Of a stretch of DNA of 64,000 bases, positions 27,867 through 37,134 are shown in pieces. A program made the position numbers and the translations under genes. Source of the DNA: JAOXRU01 sp965247735 (GTDB lineage: Bacteria; Bacteroidota; Bacteroidia; Flavobacteriales; Flavobacteriaceae). The first letter of the stretch is position 1. Every line of letters begins with the position of its first letter. Below the pieces are notes generated by a model that saw only the letters and a list, made by a program, of their open reading frames with translations, was not told the DNA's origin and did not search any database. The stretch lies in contig CBDFHN010000002.1 in the NCBI GenBank assembly GCA_965247735.1, forward strand, positions 930,001 through 994,000, in the 5' to 3' direction.

Positions 27867-29519
27867 CTAATTTAAAAGTTGTTTTGCATGTGCTATTGCG
27901 GAGTCAGATAATTCTTTTCCTCCTAGCATTTCAGCAAGTTCTACAACTCTTTCTTCTGTTGTCAATTTTTTTAATTGTGTTTTTGTCACAGCGGCATTAT
28001 GATCTTTAAAAACTTTATAATGATGTTTCCCTTTAGATGCAACTTGTGGCAAATGTGTTATTGAAAACACTTGCATACTTGTACTCATTTCTTGCATAAT
28101 ATCAGCCATTTTTTGAGAAACCTCTCCAGAAACACCAGAATCTATTTCATCTAACATTATAGTAGGCAAGTTTATATATTTTGCCAATATGGCTTTTATA
28201 GTCAACATTATCCTAGATAATTCTCCACCAGAGGCTGTTTTTTTAAGTAGCCCATAATCCATTCCTTTATTAGCAGAAAAAAGAAAATGCAATTTATCTT
28301 TTCCTGTTGCTGTAAACTCCTCTATTTTTTCTAAACTAATGTCAAAACTAGCATTTGGCATCCCTAAGGCTGCAAGAGAGGCCTCTAACTGCTTTTTTAT
28401 TTTTGGAATACTCTTAGCTCTGTTTGTATTAAGTTTAGCAGCAATACCATCTAATACCGCCCCAATTTCATTAACCTGAGCTTCTTTTGCGGCTATTTGT
28501 TCGTCCAGACCAGCTGTTAAGCTTACTTTTTCTTGCAACTCATCTCTTATCGCTATTAGCGCTTCTTCTTCTAATACACTATGTTTTTTTTGCAGCGTGT
28601 ATATTAACTGTAATTTATCATTTACCTCTCCCAAAAGTTTAGGGTCATCCTCAATACCATCTTGCAACTGTACCACTTCAGAAAACACATCATCTGCTTC
28701 TATATACAACGAATTTACTCTTTCGAATAATGCTTCATATGACTTGCCAAAAGCTTGTAACTTATTAGTTGAATTTTTTAACTCCGCCAAATTGGTTAAA
28801 ATCCCAGATTGCTCAGCTCCTAATAACTGATACGATGCCGCTATATGTTCCTTGATAGTCTCTACATTGCTTAACGATTCGTATTGAACTTCTAATGTTG
28901 CAAGTTTTCCGCTTTTAAGGTTAGCATCAACCAGTTCTTTAAGTAAAAAGGTATTATAGTCTTCTTCTTTTGCTGAATTTTCTTGAAAAATCAATAATTC
29001 TTTTAGCTCTTTTTTTGCTGCAGAATAGTGTTTTAGTTTTTGAGAATATGATGTTAATGCTTTGTCATTTTCTGAAACGGCATCAATTACCTTTAATTGA
29101 AACTCGTCTTGGGTTAATTCTAAGGTTTGATGCTGAGAATGAATGTCTATTAGCTGCGTTCCTAAATTTTGTAGCACACTTAATGTTACTGGTGAATCAT
29201 TTATAAAAGCCCTAGACTTACCACTTGGTAATATCTCCCTTCTTATAATTGTTTCTTTATCAAAATCTAAATCATTAGCTTCAAAAAAACTACTTAATCC
29301 GTATTTACCAATTTTAAAATCTGCTTCTATCACACATTTCTTATCCTTATCTCTCAACGAATTTAAATCCGCTCGCTTCCCAAGAATCAAAGACAATCCA
29401 CCAAGTAAAATAGACTTCCCTGCTCCTGTTTCTCCAGTGATAATAGAAAAACCATCTTCAAAAGTTATTTGAAGGGAATCTATTAACGCATAATTTTTAA
29501 TACTAAGTGATTGTAACAC
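27867..29519 (-). CDS. recN: DNA repair protein RecN
   Basis: RecN is an SMC-like ATPase acting at double-strand breaks. The 550-residue chain has Walker A TGETGAGKSIL at about 31-41, a long central coiled-coil (about 160-370), the signature TASGGELSRIMLT and Walker B PTIMLDEIDSGVSG. The start is a GTG at 29519 preceded by AGAGG, a good ribosome-binding site; no better ATG lies nearby. It is followed by fabI and preceded by the DUF4835 gene with a 112-bp gap. Confidence 0.95.
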   Translation of the reverse strand: MLQSLSIKNYALIDSLQITFEDGFSIITGETGAGKSILLGGLSLILGKRADLNSLRDKDKKCVIEADFKIGKYGLSSFFEANDLDFDKETIIRREILPSGKSRAFINDSPVTLSVLQNLGTQLIDIHSQHQTLELTQDEFQLKVIDAVSENDKALTSYSQKLKHYSAAKKELKELLIFQENSAKEEDYNTFLLKELVDANLKSGKLATLEVQYESLSNVETIKEHIAASYQLLGAEQSGILTNLAELKNSTNKLQAFGKSYEALFERVNSLYIEADDVFSEVVQLQDGIEDDPKLLGEVNDKLQLIYTLQKKHSVLEEEALIAIRDELQEKVSLTAGLDEQIAAKEAQVNEIGAVLDGIAAKLNTNRAKSIPKIKKQLEASLAALGMPNASFDISLEKIEEFTATGKDKLHFLFSANKGMDYGLLKKTASGGELSRIMLTIKAILAKYINLPTIMLDEIDSGVSGEVSQKMADIMQEMSTSMQVFSITHLPQVASKGKHHYKVFKDHNAAVTKTQLKKLTTEERVVELAEMLGGKELSDSAIAHAKQLLN

Positions 29520-29631
29520 TACCTCTAATTTTTAAAATAGAGGATAAAGATAATTCTTATTCTCTTCTAAAAAAAAGAATCTTAATTACCAATTAAACAT
29601 AAAAAAAGGAAAATATGAAGAAAGAAAAAAA

Positions 29632-30522
29632 TTAGTATTTAATATCTTTCCAAGTACTAGCATAGAACGGTGCTACCCTATTTAAAATATCCAAAAGCTT
29701 CTTTACATCTACTTTTGGTCCATCTGAAAATATATTTTTTATTTCATCAGATTTTGCATCAAAAAAAGCTTGAATTAAAAAAGCGTTAGGTCTTCTCTTA
29801 GACAATGGTTCTAATAATCGCATTGAACCAGAAATTGCTTGTTTTCCAGATGCGCTTTTATCAGCCATAACATCTAAGCCTTTACGATGATAATTATACA
29901 TTAATATCCTGTACTCTCTAAAAGTATTTGACAGCAAATTATCAACCAATTCAAAACGTGTTCTATTTCCATCTGCTCTTTTCCACCCCTGAAAACCACT
30001 GCCTTGAGCTAAACTCACAATGCTTTGTGCTTTTTCAAAATATTCTGTGCCGCCTTCCAGCGCGAAAGTATCTGCATCTAACCCTAAAATAATATATACA
30101 TAGTATGATACCACAGAGACTAGATTAGACTCAAAAGCATTGGCATTAAAAAATATAGGCTGAAACTCTTGATAATCAAATTTAAACTGCTTGTCGTTAA
30201 AATTAAAAATTGGAGTTTCGTATGAAGAATTATATATAGGTCTTGAGGATTGTATTTGCAAAGTAGCATCAAACCTATCTGAATCTTTAGCTGTAATATT
30301 GATTTGCATTCTAGCATTAATCCGCTCTTGAACACCATAAACCTTATTTGTCCATTTGGTTTTGTTCAGAAAATCATTTAGGGAACGCTCCAATGTTTTA
30401 AATACTTGCTGATTGGTTTGTGAGACCTGATCCGCATTTATTGTAATAACTCCATTGATCTCTTGAGCTTTTATAAAGCTCGTTCCTATTACAAATACTA
30501 CTACTAAAATAAGATTACGCAT
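29632..30522 (-). CDS. DUF4835-family exported protein
   Basis: The best start is the ATG at 30522, which gives 296 residues opening with a signal peptide (RNLILVVVFVIGTSFIKAQ, cleavage after AQ) and overlaps the coaBC stop by 8 bp. The upstream-extended frame lacks a sensible signal. The body has features of the DUF4835 family of Bacteroidota (FQPIFFNANAFESNL, YYVYIILGLDADTFA, GFQGWKRADGNR). The role is unknown. Its fixed position between coaBC and recN in flavobacteria suggests an envelope function under common control. Confidence 0.85.
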   Translation of the reverse strand: MRNLILVVVFVIGTSFIKAQEINGVITINADQVSQTNQQVFKTLERSLNDFLNKTKWTNKVYGVQERINARMQINITAKDSDRFDATLQIQSSRPIYNSSYETPIFNFNDKQFKFDYQEFQPIFFNANAFESNLVSVVSYYVYIILGLDADTFALEGGTEYFEKAQSIVSLAQGSGFQGWKRADGNRTRFELVDNLLSNTFREYRILMYNYHRKGLDVMADKSASGKQAISGSMRLLEPLSKRRPNAFLIQAFFDAKSDEIKNIFSDGPKVDVKKLLDILNRVAPFYASTWKDIKY

Positions 30523-31720
30523 TAATTCTACTGCTAATTTCATTAAAAATATCAACTGCCACTTCGGCCTTGCCTTTTAATTTAAACGCCTTAACTTCCA
30601 AATTCTTATCTATAAAACTAATTTTATTAGTTTTTTTTCCAAAACCAGCGCCTTTATCATTTAAAGAATTTAAAACTATAGCATCCAAATTCTTACGTTG
30701 TAGTTTTCCTTTTGCATTTTCGAGCTCATTTTCGGTCTCCAATGCAAAGCCTACTAAAAACTGATTTTTCTTTATTGCTCCTAAAGAAGCTAAAATATCT
30801 TTATTTTTTACTAAAGTGATTGATAAATCATCCTCAGATTTTTTTATTTTTTGCGTAGCTATAACTTTTGGCTTATAATCTGATACTGCTGCTGCTGCAA
30901 TTACAATGGAAGCTTCTTTATAATTTGCATGTGCTTCCGCATACATTTCATCTGCACTCGTGACACGTTTTACAGTTATAAAACTATGTGATACCTGCAA
31001 ATGTGAAGGCCCAAGAACCAAGGTAACTGTTGCGCCTAAATTTGCTGCTGTTTTAGCCAATTCAATCCCCATTAACCCAGAAGAATGATTTCCAATAAAT
31101 CGAACTGGATCTATAGCCTCGTAGGTTGGTCCAGCTGTGATTAATACTTTTTTTCCTTTTAAAGGTAGCTTGCTTAATATATCGTTTTCTATAAAACGAA
31201 CAATGTCATCAGGTTCTGCCATTCTACCTTCACCAATAAGACCACTTGCTAATTCTCCGCTTTGTGCAGGAATCATAACATTTCCAAAACCAGTAAGTTT
31301 TTTAAAAGATGCTTGTGAAGAAGGATGTTTGTACATGTCTAAATCCATTGCTGGCGCAAAGTAAATAGCACATTTGGCAGATAAGTAACATGCTAATAAT
31401 AAATTATCGCAGGCTCCATTTGCCATTTTAGAAAGGGTATTTGCTGTAGCGGGAGCCACAATCATAAGATCTGCCCAAAGACCAAGTTCTACATGATTTG
31501 TCCATTCGCCACTTTCCTCATCTTTAAGCTCGGTATATACCGGGTTTTTGGATAAGGTTGACAAGGTAAGGGGAGTTACAAAATCTTTTGCGCTAGGCGT
31601 CATCACAACTTTTACGCTAGCGCCAGATTTTATAAGTAATCGTACTAGATAGGTTGTCTTATAAGCGGCAATACCTCCTGTAACACCTAAAAGAATATTT
31701 TTACCACTTAAAATAGACAC
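30515..31720 (-). CDS. coaBC: Bifunctional phosphopantothenoylcysteine decarboxylase / phosphopantothenate-cysteine ligase
   Basis: CoaBC joins cysteine to 4'-phosphopantothenate and then decarboxylates the product on the way to coenzyme A. The 401-residue protein has the N-terminal flavin-binding CoaC domain (GVTGGIAAYKT, VAPATANTLSKMANGACDNL, FAPAMDLDMY) and from about 190 the CoaB ligase domain (ITAGPTYEAIDPVRFIGNHS, KIKKSEDDL). The start is a GTG at 31720 that overlaps the last base of the rpoZ stop, so translation is probably coupled. DUF4835 follows with an 8-bp overlap. Confidence 0.95.
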   Translation of the reverse strand: MSILSGKNILLGVTGGIAAYKTTYLVRLLIKSGASVKVVMTPSAKDFVTPLTLSTLSKNPVYTELKDEESGEWTNHVELGLWADLMIVAPATANTLSKMANGACDNLLLACYLSAKCAIYFAPAMDLDMYKHPSSQASFKKLTGFGNVMIPAQSGELASGLIGEGRMAEPDDIVRFIENDILSKLPLKGKKVLITAGPTYEAIDPVRFIGNHSSGLMGIELAKTAANLGATVTLVLGPSHLQVSHSFITVKRVTSADEMYAEAHANYKEASIVIAAAAVSDYKPKVIATQKIKKSEDDLSITLVKNKDILASLGAIKKNQFLVGFALETENELENAKGKLQRKNLDAIVLNSLNDKGAGFGKKTNKISFIDKNLEVKAFKLKGKAEVAVDIFNEISSRINA

Positions 31721-32052
31721 TATGCTTCTTTTTCGGTATTTCTATGATAAATTTTATCTTCTAACCACTCTTTTACTGCTAAAGCATGTGGCTTAGGTAA
31801 TTTTTCATAAAATCTAGAAACTTCAATTTGCTCTTTGTTTTCAAAAACTTCTTCTAAGCTATCGTTATATGTTGCAAATTCTTCTAATTTTTCAATCAAC
31901 TCTTTTTTGATCTCTCCATTAATCTGAACCGCTCTTTTAGAAACAATAGAAATTGCTTCGTATATGTTCTCGGTCTTAGCATCAAACTCATTTCTGTCCA
32001 ACGTTACCGTTGAAGTAGGAGCATCTGAATTTTTTAAATCATTCATATTCAT
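31720..32052 (-). CDS. rpoZ: RNA polymerase omega subunit, Bacteroidota RPB6-like type
   Basis: This 110-residue protein matches the omega/RPB6-like subunit found in Bacteroidota between bamD and coaBC. The central segment TENIYEAISIVSKRAVQING is the omega-type helix pair that clamps the beta' C-terminus. It lies 8 bp downstream of bamD and overlaps coaBC by one base. Canonical proteobacterial omega features are weak, as usual for this phylum. Confidence 0.88.
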   Translation of the reverse strand: MNMNDLKNSDAPTSTVTLDRNEFDAKTENIYEAISIVSKRAVQINGEIKKELIEKLEEFATYNDSLEEVFENKEQIEVSRFYEKLPKPHALAVKEWLEDKIYHRNTEKEA

Positions 32053-32060
32053 CGTATTTT

Positions 32061-32870
32061 TTATTTAGAGAATTGTTGTAATTGTTCGTTGATGTTTGCA
32101 AACATTTTGTCTGCGTCTTTTTTATATTTGGATTCTGGAAAATACTTATTAAAACTTGAATAATATTCATTTGCTAGCTCTAATCTTTCTTTTACTTTAG
32201 AATAGATACTTACGTTTGCCAACTCAAAACCAGCTTTTAACCTATAATACAAAGCATCTTCTCTGTAGATAGATCCTGGGAAATCTGAAATAAAACTATC
32301 CATTGCCGCTACAGATGCTTTAATATTGGTTAAGTTATAGTCTCCTAGCTTTAAATATTGTTTTGCAATTTCTATAGCTTTTAGTTCCTTTTTAGTAGTT
32401 AACTCCTTTGCCATCTTATTGGCTTCTGCCATAAACTTAGAATCTGGATAACTATTAATAAACAACTGAACTTTTTCTATCCCAGTATCCGTTTCCGTTT
32501 GATCAATTGAATATTTTGGTGATAATAAATATTGTGATTTTGCTCCTAAAAAAGAAGCTTCTTCTGCTTTATCACTCTTTGGATATGATTTTGAAAAACG
32601 ATCAAACTGGTATGCAGCTGAATAATAATCTTCTAACTGATAAAATGTATTTGCATAAAAATAAAAAATTCTTTGCCCTTGAGGCTTTCCTATATATTGT
32701 TTATGAATTTGCTCAAAAAGCCTATTAGACCTTTTAAAATCCTCTTCTTTATACAGCTTTTCTGCTAAATCGTACTTTGCTTTGGTATTGTCTTTTTTTA
32801 ATACACGTTGGTATTCACTACAAGAAGCTAATGTTACTAGCGCTATCAGGGTTAAAAAAATTCTCTTCAT
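32061..32870 (-). CDS. bamD: Outer membrane protein assembly factor BamD
   Basis: BamD is the TPR lipoprotein of the BAM complex that inserts beta-barrel proteins in the outer membrane. I choose the ATG at 32870 (269 residues): it begins with a lipoprotein signal (MKRIFLTLIALVTLASCS, lipobox LASC). The in-frame ATG four codons upstream would lie at or before the transcription start predicted from the -7 element at 32887-32894. TPR units are visible (LAEKLYKEEDFKRSNRLF, ANTFYQLEDYYSAAYQF), as is the family signature YPKSDKAEEA. It heads the rpoZ-coaBC cluster. Confidence 0.94.
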   Translation of the reverse strand: MKRIFLTLIALVTLASCSEYQRVLKKDNTKAKYDLAEKLYKEEDFKRSNRLFEQIHKQYIGKPQGQRIFYFYANTFYQLEDYYSAAYQFDRFSKSYPKSDKAEEASFLGAKSQYLLSPKYSIDQTETDTGIEKVQLFINSYPDSKFMAEANKMAKELTTKKELKAIEIAKQYLKLGDYNLTNIKASVAAMDSFISDFPGSIYREDALYYRLKAGFELANVSIYSKVKERLELANEYYSSFNKYFPESKYKKDADKMFANINEQLQQFSK

Positions 32871-32886
32871 ATTTTTAAACATTCTG

Positions 32887-32894
32887 CAAAATTA
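32887..32894 (-). promoter_or_regulatory. Candidate -7 promoter element upstream of bamD
   Basis: The minus strand reads TAATTTTG, a perfect TAnnTTTG, with transcription expected to start around 32880, about 10 nt before the chosen bamD ATG. No clear -33 TTG is seen at the right spacing. Confidence 0.45.
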
Positions 32895-33066
32895 ATCAAT
32901 TATTGATGATTATAAAAACATTTTTTAAAATGCTAATGTACAGCTTGTCTATAAGTAATAATTTCTTTTAGCGTATTTTTAACTTTAAAGCTGATTCTAA
33001 CAACCTATCTACCTCAATATCAGCATTGTTGTTAACCTAAGAAAGATTAAAATAATAGGGATATCA

Positions 33067-33969
33067 TTAGATTAACTCTTTAACTTTTTTTTTACTGAAA
33101 TTTAAAAAAAACAACGCAATTCTTTGAGCTAATGCTGGACTTGCTTTTATAAGTGGAAGTCTAACCCAACTTTCACACAACTGTTGTGCATGAAACAATG
33201 ATTTAATACCCGCTGGATTACCTTCTTCAAAAATTAAATCTACGATATCCAGTAAACTATTATGAATCTTATAAGCTTCTTTATTTCTTCCTTCTAAAGC
33301 TAAGTTTATCATCGTAGAAAACTCATTAGGTAAACCCTGACCAATCACAGATATTACACCTGCCCCACCAGCTAATACAGATGGCAGTGCTGTAACATCA
33401 TCGCCAGAAATCACCAGAAAATTGTCTGGAGTACTGCTAATCATCTCATTTACCTGAACCATATCTCCTAGCGCTTCTTTAATCCCTATGATGTTTTCAA
33501 AGTCATTAGCTAATCTAGCCACAGTGTTTGGCAACATATTAGAAGCTGTTCTTCCAGGCACATTATACATTATAATAGGTAATGGTGACGCTTTTGATAG
33601 TACTTTAAAATGCTGATAGATTCCTTCTTGAGTAGGTTTGTTGTAATAAGGTGAAACAGATAAAATGGCATCATACTCCGATAAACTTGTTGTTTGCAAT
33701 TCCTCAGCTACCGCCATTGTATTATTACCCCCAATTCCAATAACCAAAGGCAATCTTCCTGCGTTAATTTTTGCCACCAACTTAGCAACCTTATTTTTTT
33801 CTGAGATTGTTAATGTTACCGATTCTGCAGTTGTTCCTAAAACTACTAGATAGTTTACTCCACCTGCTATTGCATGCTCAACTACTGAAATCAATGCATC
33901 TTCATCAATTGATAAATCCTCTCTAAATGGTGTTACCAATGCCACACCTGTACCATAAAACCCTCTCAT
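33067..33969 (-). CDS. dapA: 4-hydroxy-tetrahydrodipicolinate synthase
   Basis: DapA condenses pyruvate and aspartate semialdehyde in the lysine/diaminopimelate pathway. The 300-residue TIM barrel carries the pyruvate-binding VLGTTAESVTL segment (44-54), the catalytic Tyr135 (IIMYNVPGRT) and Schiff-base Lys164 (IGIKEALGD). Length is standard. It lies 7 bp downstream of the DUF6913-like gene on the same strand. Confidence 0.96.
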   Translation of the reverse strand: MRGFYGTGVALVTPFREDLSIDEDALISVVEHAIAGGVNYLVVLGTTAESVTLTISEKNKVAKLVAKINAGRLPLVIGIGGNNTMAVAEELQTTSLSEYDAILSVSPYYNKPTQEGIYQHFKVLSKASPLPIIMYNVPGRTASNMLPNTVARLANDFENIIGIKEALGDMVQVNEMISSTPDNFLVISGDDVTALPSVLAGGAGVISVIGQGLPNEFSTMINLALEGRNKEAYKIHNSLLDIVDLIFEEGNPAGIKSLFHAQQLCESWVRLPLIKASPALAQRIALFFLNFSKKKVKELI

Positions 33970-33976
33970 AACTGCT

Positions 33977-34498
33977 CTATACTTCTTTTAATATTTTTAA
34001 ATATTTAAATAATTCGGTTTTAAAAGAAGAAAAATCATTTAGTGAATCGCTTAAAATTAAATCGTTTAATTCCTTTTCTACCCCATCAAAACCAACTTTA
34101 ATTTTTGCCTTTGCCTTTGATGACATTATCATTAGTGGTAATTTATCTTCTATGTAATAATTAATCACCAAATCAAAATCATTATTCAAAAATTCTAGCG
34201 CATAGCCATTCTTGATGTCTCCTTTCCAGCTCATATCTTTCTTTGAAAAAACAGGAATAGAAAAAGGAGATGTTTTATCTACCGTTTCTTTAAATCCAAT
34301 AATTTTTATCTCATTAGCTTTTAAATTTAATTCATTTGCTAAATCATAAAAAATTGCAGTATCAGAAACCAAGTCCAAATCTACAATACAGCCCAAGGAA
34401 TGAATTCCCTTCTTAGAGTTCTTTTGACTCCTAGAAACTGCTAACTGTTTTTTAAAATACTTATAAGCCGACTTTTCTTTTAATCCTTTTAAAATCAT
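33977..34498 (-). CDS. Conserved hypothetical protein (DUF6913-like)
   Basis: This 173-residue soluble protein has no recognised catalytic motif. The central region (HSLGCIVDLDLVSDTAIFYD, DFDLVINYYIEDKLPLMIMS) looks like an alternating beta/alpha fold. I associate it with the Bacteroidota family DUF6913, often found near dapA and split 5'-nucleotidase genes, but that is memory rather than a search. The gene is divergent from the 5'-nucleotidase pair and only 7 bp upstream of dapA. Confidence 0.72.
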   Translation of the reverse strand: MILKGLKEKSAYKYFKKQLAVSRSQKNSKKGIHSLGCIVDLDLVSDTAIFYDLANELNLKANEIKIIGFKETVDKTSPFSIPVFSKKDMSWKGDIKNGYALEFLNNDFDLVINYYIEDKLPLMIMSSKAKAKIKVGFDGVEKELNDLILSDSLNDFSSFKTELFKYLKILKEV

Positions 34499-34567
34499 GT
34501 ATATTTACATTTATATACAAATGTAAAAAATTCTACTTTGCAAATATCAGTCTTAAATTTAAAATTT

Positions 34568-35332
34568 ATGTATATAAAAATTAAACAATTTGTTATATTT
34601 ATAACATTACTTGTTTTTTTCTCCTGTAAACAAGAAAAACAAAGAGTCTATAAAATTGAAGGCAAGCAAATTCAAATTTCTGATTCCATAACGTCAATTA
34701 AAAGTTTGGACAGTTTAATAACTCCATTTAGAAAGCATCTAGAACGTAGTTTAGATAGTACATTGGCATATGCTCCAAAGGCATTAACATTAGAAAGAAA
34801 CACCTTAAACACAAGTATAGGGAACTTAATGGCCGATATTTTAATGACACAAGCTGCACCTATATTTAAAAAAAGAACTGGAAAAAAAATAGACTTTGTT
34901 TTGTTAAACGAAGGTGGAATACGCGCAATAATATCTAAAGGGAATATCAATACTGGTACAGCATACAACATAATGCCTTTTGACAATTCTGTTATTGTTG
35001 TAGAATTGGACGGAAATGCTATTCAAAAAATGCTTAATTATTTAGCAATCAGAAACGAAGCTCATCCTATTTCTGGAGCACAATTAATACTCAATAAAGA
35101 CAATAGTGTTTCTGAATTTAAAATTGATGGAGCAGCTTTTGATCCAGATAAAACATATTTTGTTGCCACTTCAGATTTTCTAGTTAATGGCGGTGATAAA
35201 ATGTATTTTTTTAGCGACGCTATTAGCAAGACAAATATTGACTATCTTATTAGGAATACTATAATTGATTATTTCAATAAAAAAGACACCATTACTGCAA
35301 CTATTGACAATAGATTTATAAAACTAAACTAA
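34568..35332 (+). CDS. 5'-nucleotidase C-terminal domain protein (lipoprotein)
   Basis: The start is the ATG at 34568 (254 residues); the longer frame begins with TTG and adds residues before the signal peptide. A lipoprotein signal with lipobox FFSC is followed by a complete 5_nucleotid_C domain: NTSIGNLMADILM, LLNEGGIRAIISKG, IMPFDNSVIVVEL and SDFLVNGGDKMYF. This domain provides the nucleotide-binding half of bacterial 5'-nucleotidases. The metallophosphatase half is the next gene, 6 bp downstream, so the usual single protein is encoded as two polypeptides with the domains in reverse gene order. Confidence 0.9.
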   Translation: MYIKIKQFVIFITLLVFFSCKQEKQRVYKIEGKQIQISDSITSIKSLDSLITPFRKHLERSLDSTLAYAPKALTLERNTLNTSIGNLMADILMTQAAPIFKKRTGKKIDFVLLNEGGIRAIISKGNINTGTAYNIMPFDNSVIVVELDGNAIQKMLNYLAIRNEAHPISGAQLILNKDNSVSEFKIDGAAFDPDKTYFVATSDFLVNGGDKMYFFSDAISKTNIDYLIRNTIIDYFNKKDTITATIDNRFIKLN

Positions 35333-35338
35333 TAACTG

Positions 35339-36250
35339 ATGATGAACAGAAGGAAATTTATTGGCAATACCGCAGCTAGCACTGCATTATTAACTATTGG
35401 CGGATTAAATCTTAATGCTTGCAGTACAAAACCAAATAGACATGTTACCATTTTACATACCAACGATGTACATAGCCATATAGATCCATTTCCTGCAGAT
35501 CATTCTAGAAACCCTAATCTTGGCGGAGTTTCAAGACGTGCCGCTCTTATTAAAAAAGTAAGGATAGAAAACCCTAACACCTTACTTTTAGACGCTGGTG
35601 ATATTTTTCAAGGTACTCCCTATTTTAATTTTTACGGCGGGGAACTTGAGTTTAAGCTTATGAGTATGTTAAAATATGATGCGGTTACTCTCGGAAATCA
35701 TGATTTTGACAATGGTATTGATGGTTTATATGCCCAATTACCGCACGCAAAGTTTAAAATACTATCTGCCAACTATGATTTTAAAAACACAGTGATGGAT
35801 ACTCATGTAAAACCTTATGATATATTTTTTAAAGATGGAATAAAAATTGGTGTTTTTGGATTGGGAGTTGAACTAGAAGGAATGGTTACCAAAACCATGT
35901 ATAAGGAAACAAAATATCTAGATCCAATTGGAATAGCTCAAGATTATTCTCGTATACTCAAAGAAGATGAGAATTGTGATTTGGTAATTTGTTTGTCTCA
36001 CCTTGGTTATAATTATAAAACTGATAAAGTATCTGATTTAAAAATAGCTACAAACACAGAAAACATTGATCTTATTATAGGAGGTCATACACATACTTTT
36101 TTAAAAAAACCAACTATTGCTAAAAATAGAAAAGGTAAAAATGTATTGGTCAATCAAGTTGGTTGTCATGGATTATATCTTGGACGAATTGACTTCTACT
36201 TTGACTCAGCATCAAATATTAGTACCAAAGAGACTACAATTATAGTGTAA
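35339..36250 (+). CDS. Metallophosphatase, N-terminal half of a split 5'-nucleotidase (Tat signal)
   Basis: This 303-residue calcineurin-like phosphatase begins with a twin-arginine signal (NRRKFIGNTAAS) and a possible lipobox (LNAC). The metal-binding motifs are all there: ILHTNDVHSH, LLDAGDIFQGTPY, TLGNHDFDNG, LSHLGYNYKT and GGHTHTF. It should hydrolyse nucleotides or related phosphoesters outside the cytoplasm. It probably works with the nucleotide-binding half encoded 6 bp upstream. Tat export fits cofactor loading in the cytoplasm. The adjacent starts ATGATG leave one residue of uncertainty. Confidence 0.93.
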   Translation: MMNRRKFIGNTAASTALLTIGGLNLNACSTKPNRHVTILHTNDVHSHIDPFPADHSRNPNLGGVSRRAALIKKVRIENPNTLLLDAGDIFQGTPYFNFYGGELEFKLMSMLKYDAVTLGNHDFDNGIDGLYAQLPHAKFKILSANYDFKNTVMDTHVKPYDIFFKDGIKIGVFGLGVELEGMVTKTMYKETKYLDPIGIAQDYSRILKEDENCDLVICLSHLGYNYKTDKVSDLKIATNTENIDLIIGGHTHTFLKKPTIAKNRKGKNVLVNQVGCHGLYLGRIDFYFDSASNISTKETTIIV

Positions 36251-36415
36251 AAAAACATTACTTAAACATACGAAGAATTGCTCCGATTTTTCTTTCAATA
36301 TATCTATCAAACTAATTACTCCTTGAGGAAAATCAACAATTGACCAAAAGTTGCAATTTTAATTCCAAGACAAGTATTTAGTTAGTTAAACCCACAATGA
36401 GAGATTAAAAATCAA

Positions 36416-37099
36416 TTAATAGTCTTCCAATTTAATTTGACTATTATTTATTTTCTTATTTAGTAAAACATAACGCCCCATACAATAGTGCATCGCATTA
36501 AACGAGATAACTATAAAAACACTGGTACTAACAGTTTTGTTTACAAATATACCATAACCCGCTACAATAGTACTTATTATAAATATTGATCCTGAATACA
36601 TTAACCAGCTATTGGTTTTTGTTTTGGAACTTATATATACTAATATCGAAGACAACGCAAAAAAACCGACAGAAAAAACATAAAAAGCCACACTTAAAAA
36701 GGAATCAACAATATAATCGCTATAATAAATATATGGAATTAAAAAAACCAACAAAAAAGGCAAAGACAAATACAAAATACTCCTTGTAGATATATTATCT
36801 AGTTTTGGTATAATAATTATGCAGTACAAAATTACTCCAATAGCATAGGAGATAATTCCTATTCCGAAACCAACCTCTCCACCTTTATTTACCAATACAA
36901 CGCCTAAACATGTGAAAACTAATGCCATTACATACATATAATTCATCTTCTTACAATTAATCAAATACATGATCATTAGTATTGGAATTGGAAAATAAAT
37001 TGAAACACTCCCATAAACATATTCGGGGTATAAAATTCTTATACAATCAAATACGACCGATCCAATAAACAGAATAAAAAGTAACTTCTTTAAAGACAT
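36416..37099 (-). CDS. Polytopic membrane protein, unknown (possibly YhhN-like)
   Basis: This 227-residue protein is nearly all membrane: seven or eight hydrophobic segments at about 5-20, 33-48, 54-70, 76-98, 108-128, 133-157, 164-183 and 188-207. Size and topology resemble YhhN/TMEM86 lysoplasmalogenase-like proteins, but I do not see their conserved acidic motifs convincingly, so this is only a possibility. It stands alone between the 5'-nucleotidase pair (convergent) and ligA (same direction, 35 bp upstream). Confidence 0.6.
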   Translation of the reverse strand: MSLKKLLFILFIGSVVFDCIRILYPEYVYGSVSIYFPIPILMIMYLINCKKMNYMYVMALVFTCLGVVLVNKGGEVGFGIGIISYAIGVILYCIIIIPKLDNISTRSILYLSLPFLLVFLIPYIYYSDYIVDSFLSVAFYVFSVGFFALSSILVYISSKTKTNSWLMYSGSIFIISTIVAGYGIFVNKTVSTSVFIVISFNAMHYCMGRYVLLNKKINNSQIKLEDY

Positions 37100-37134
37100 A
37101 ATTATTTTTTAAAAATGGCAACTATTTAACGTAT

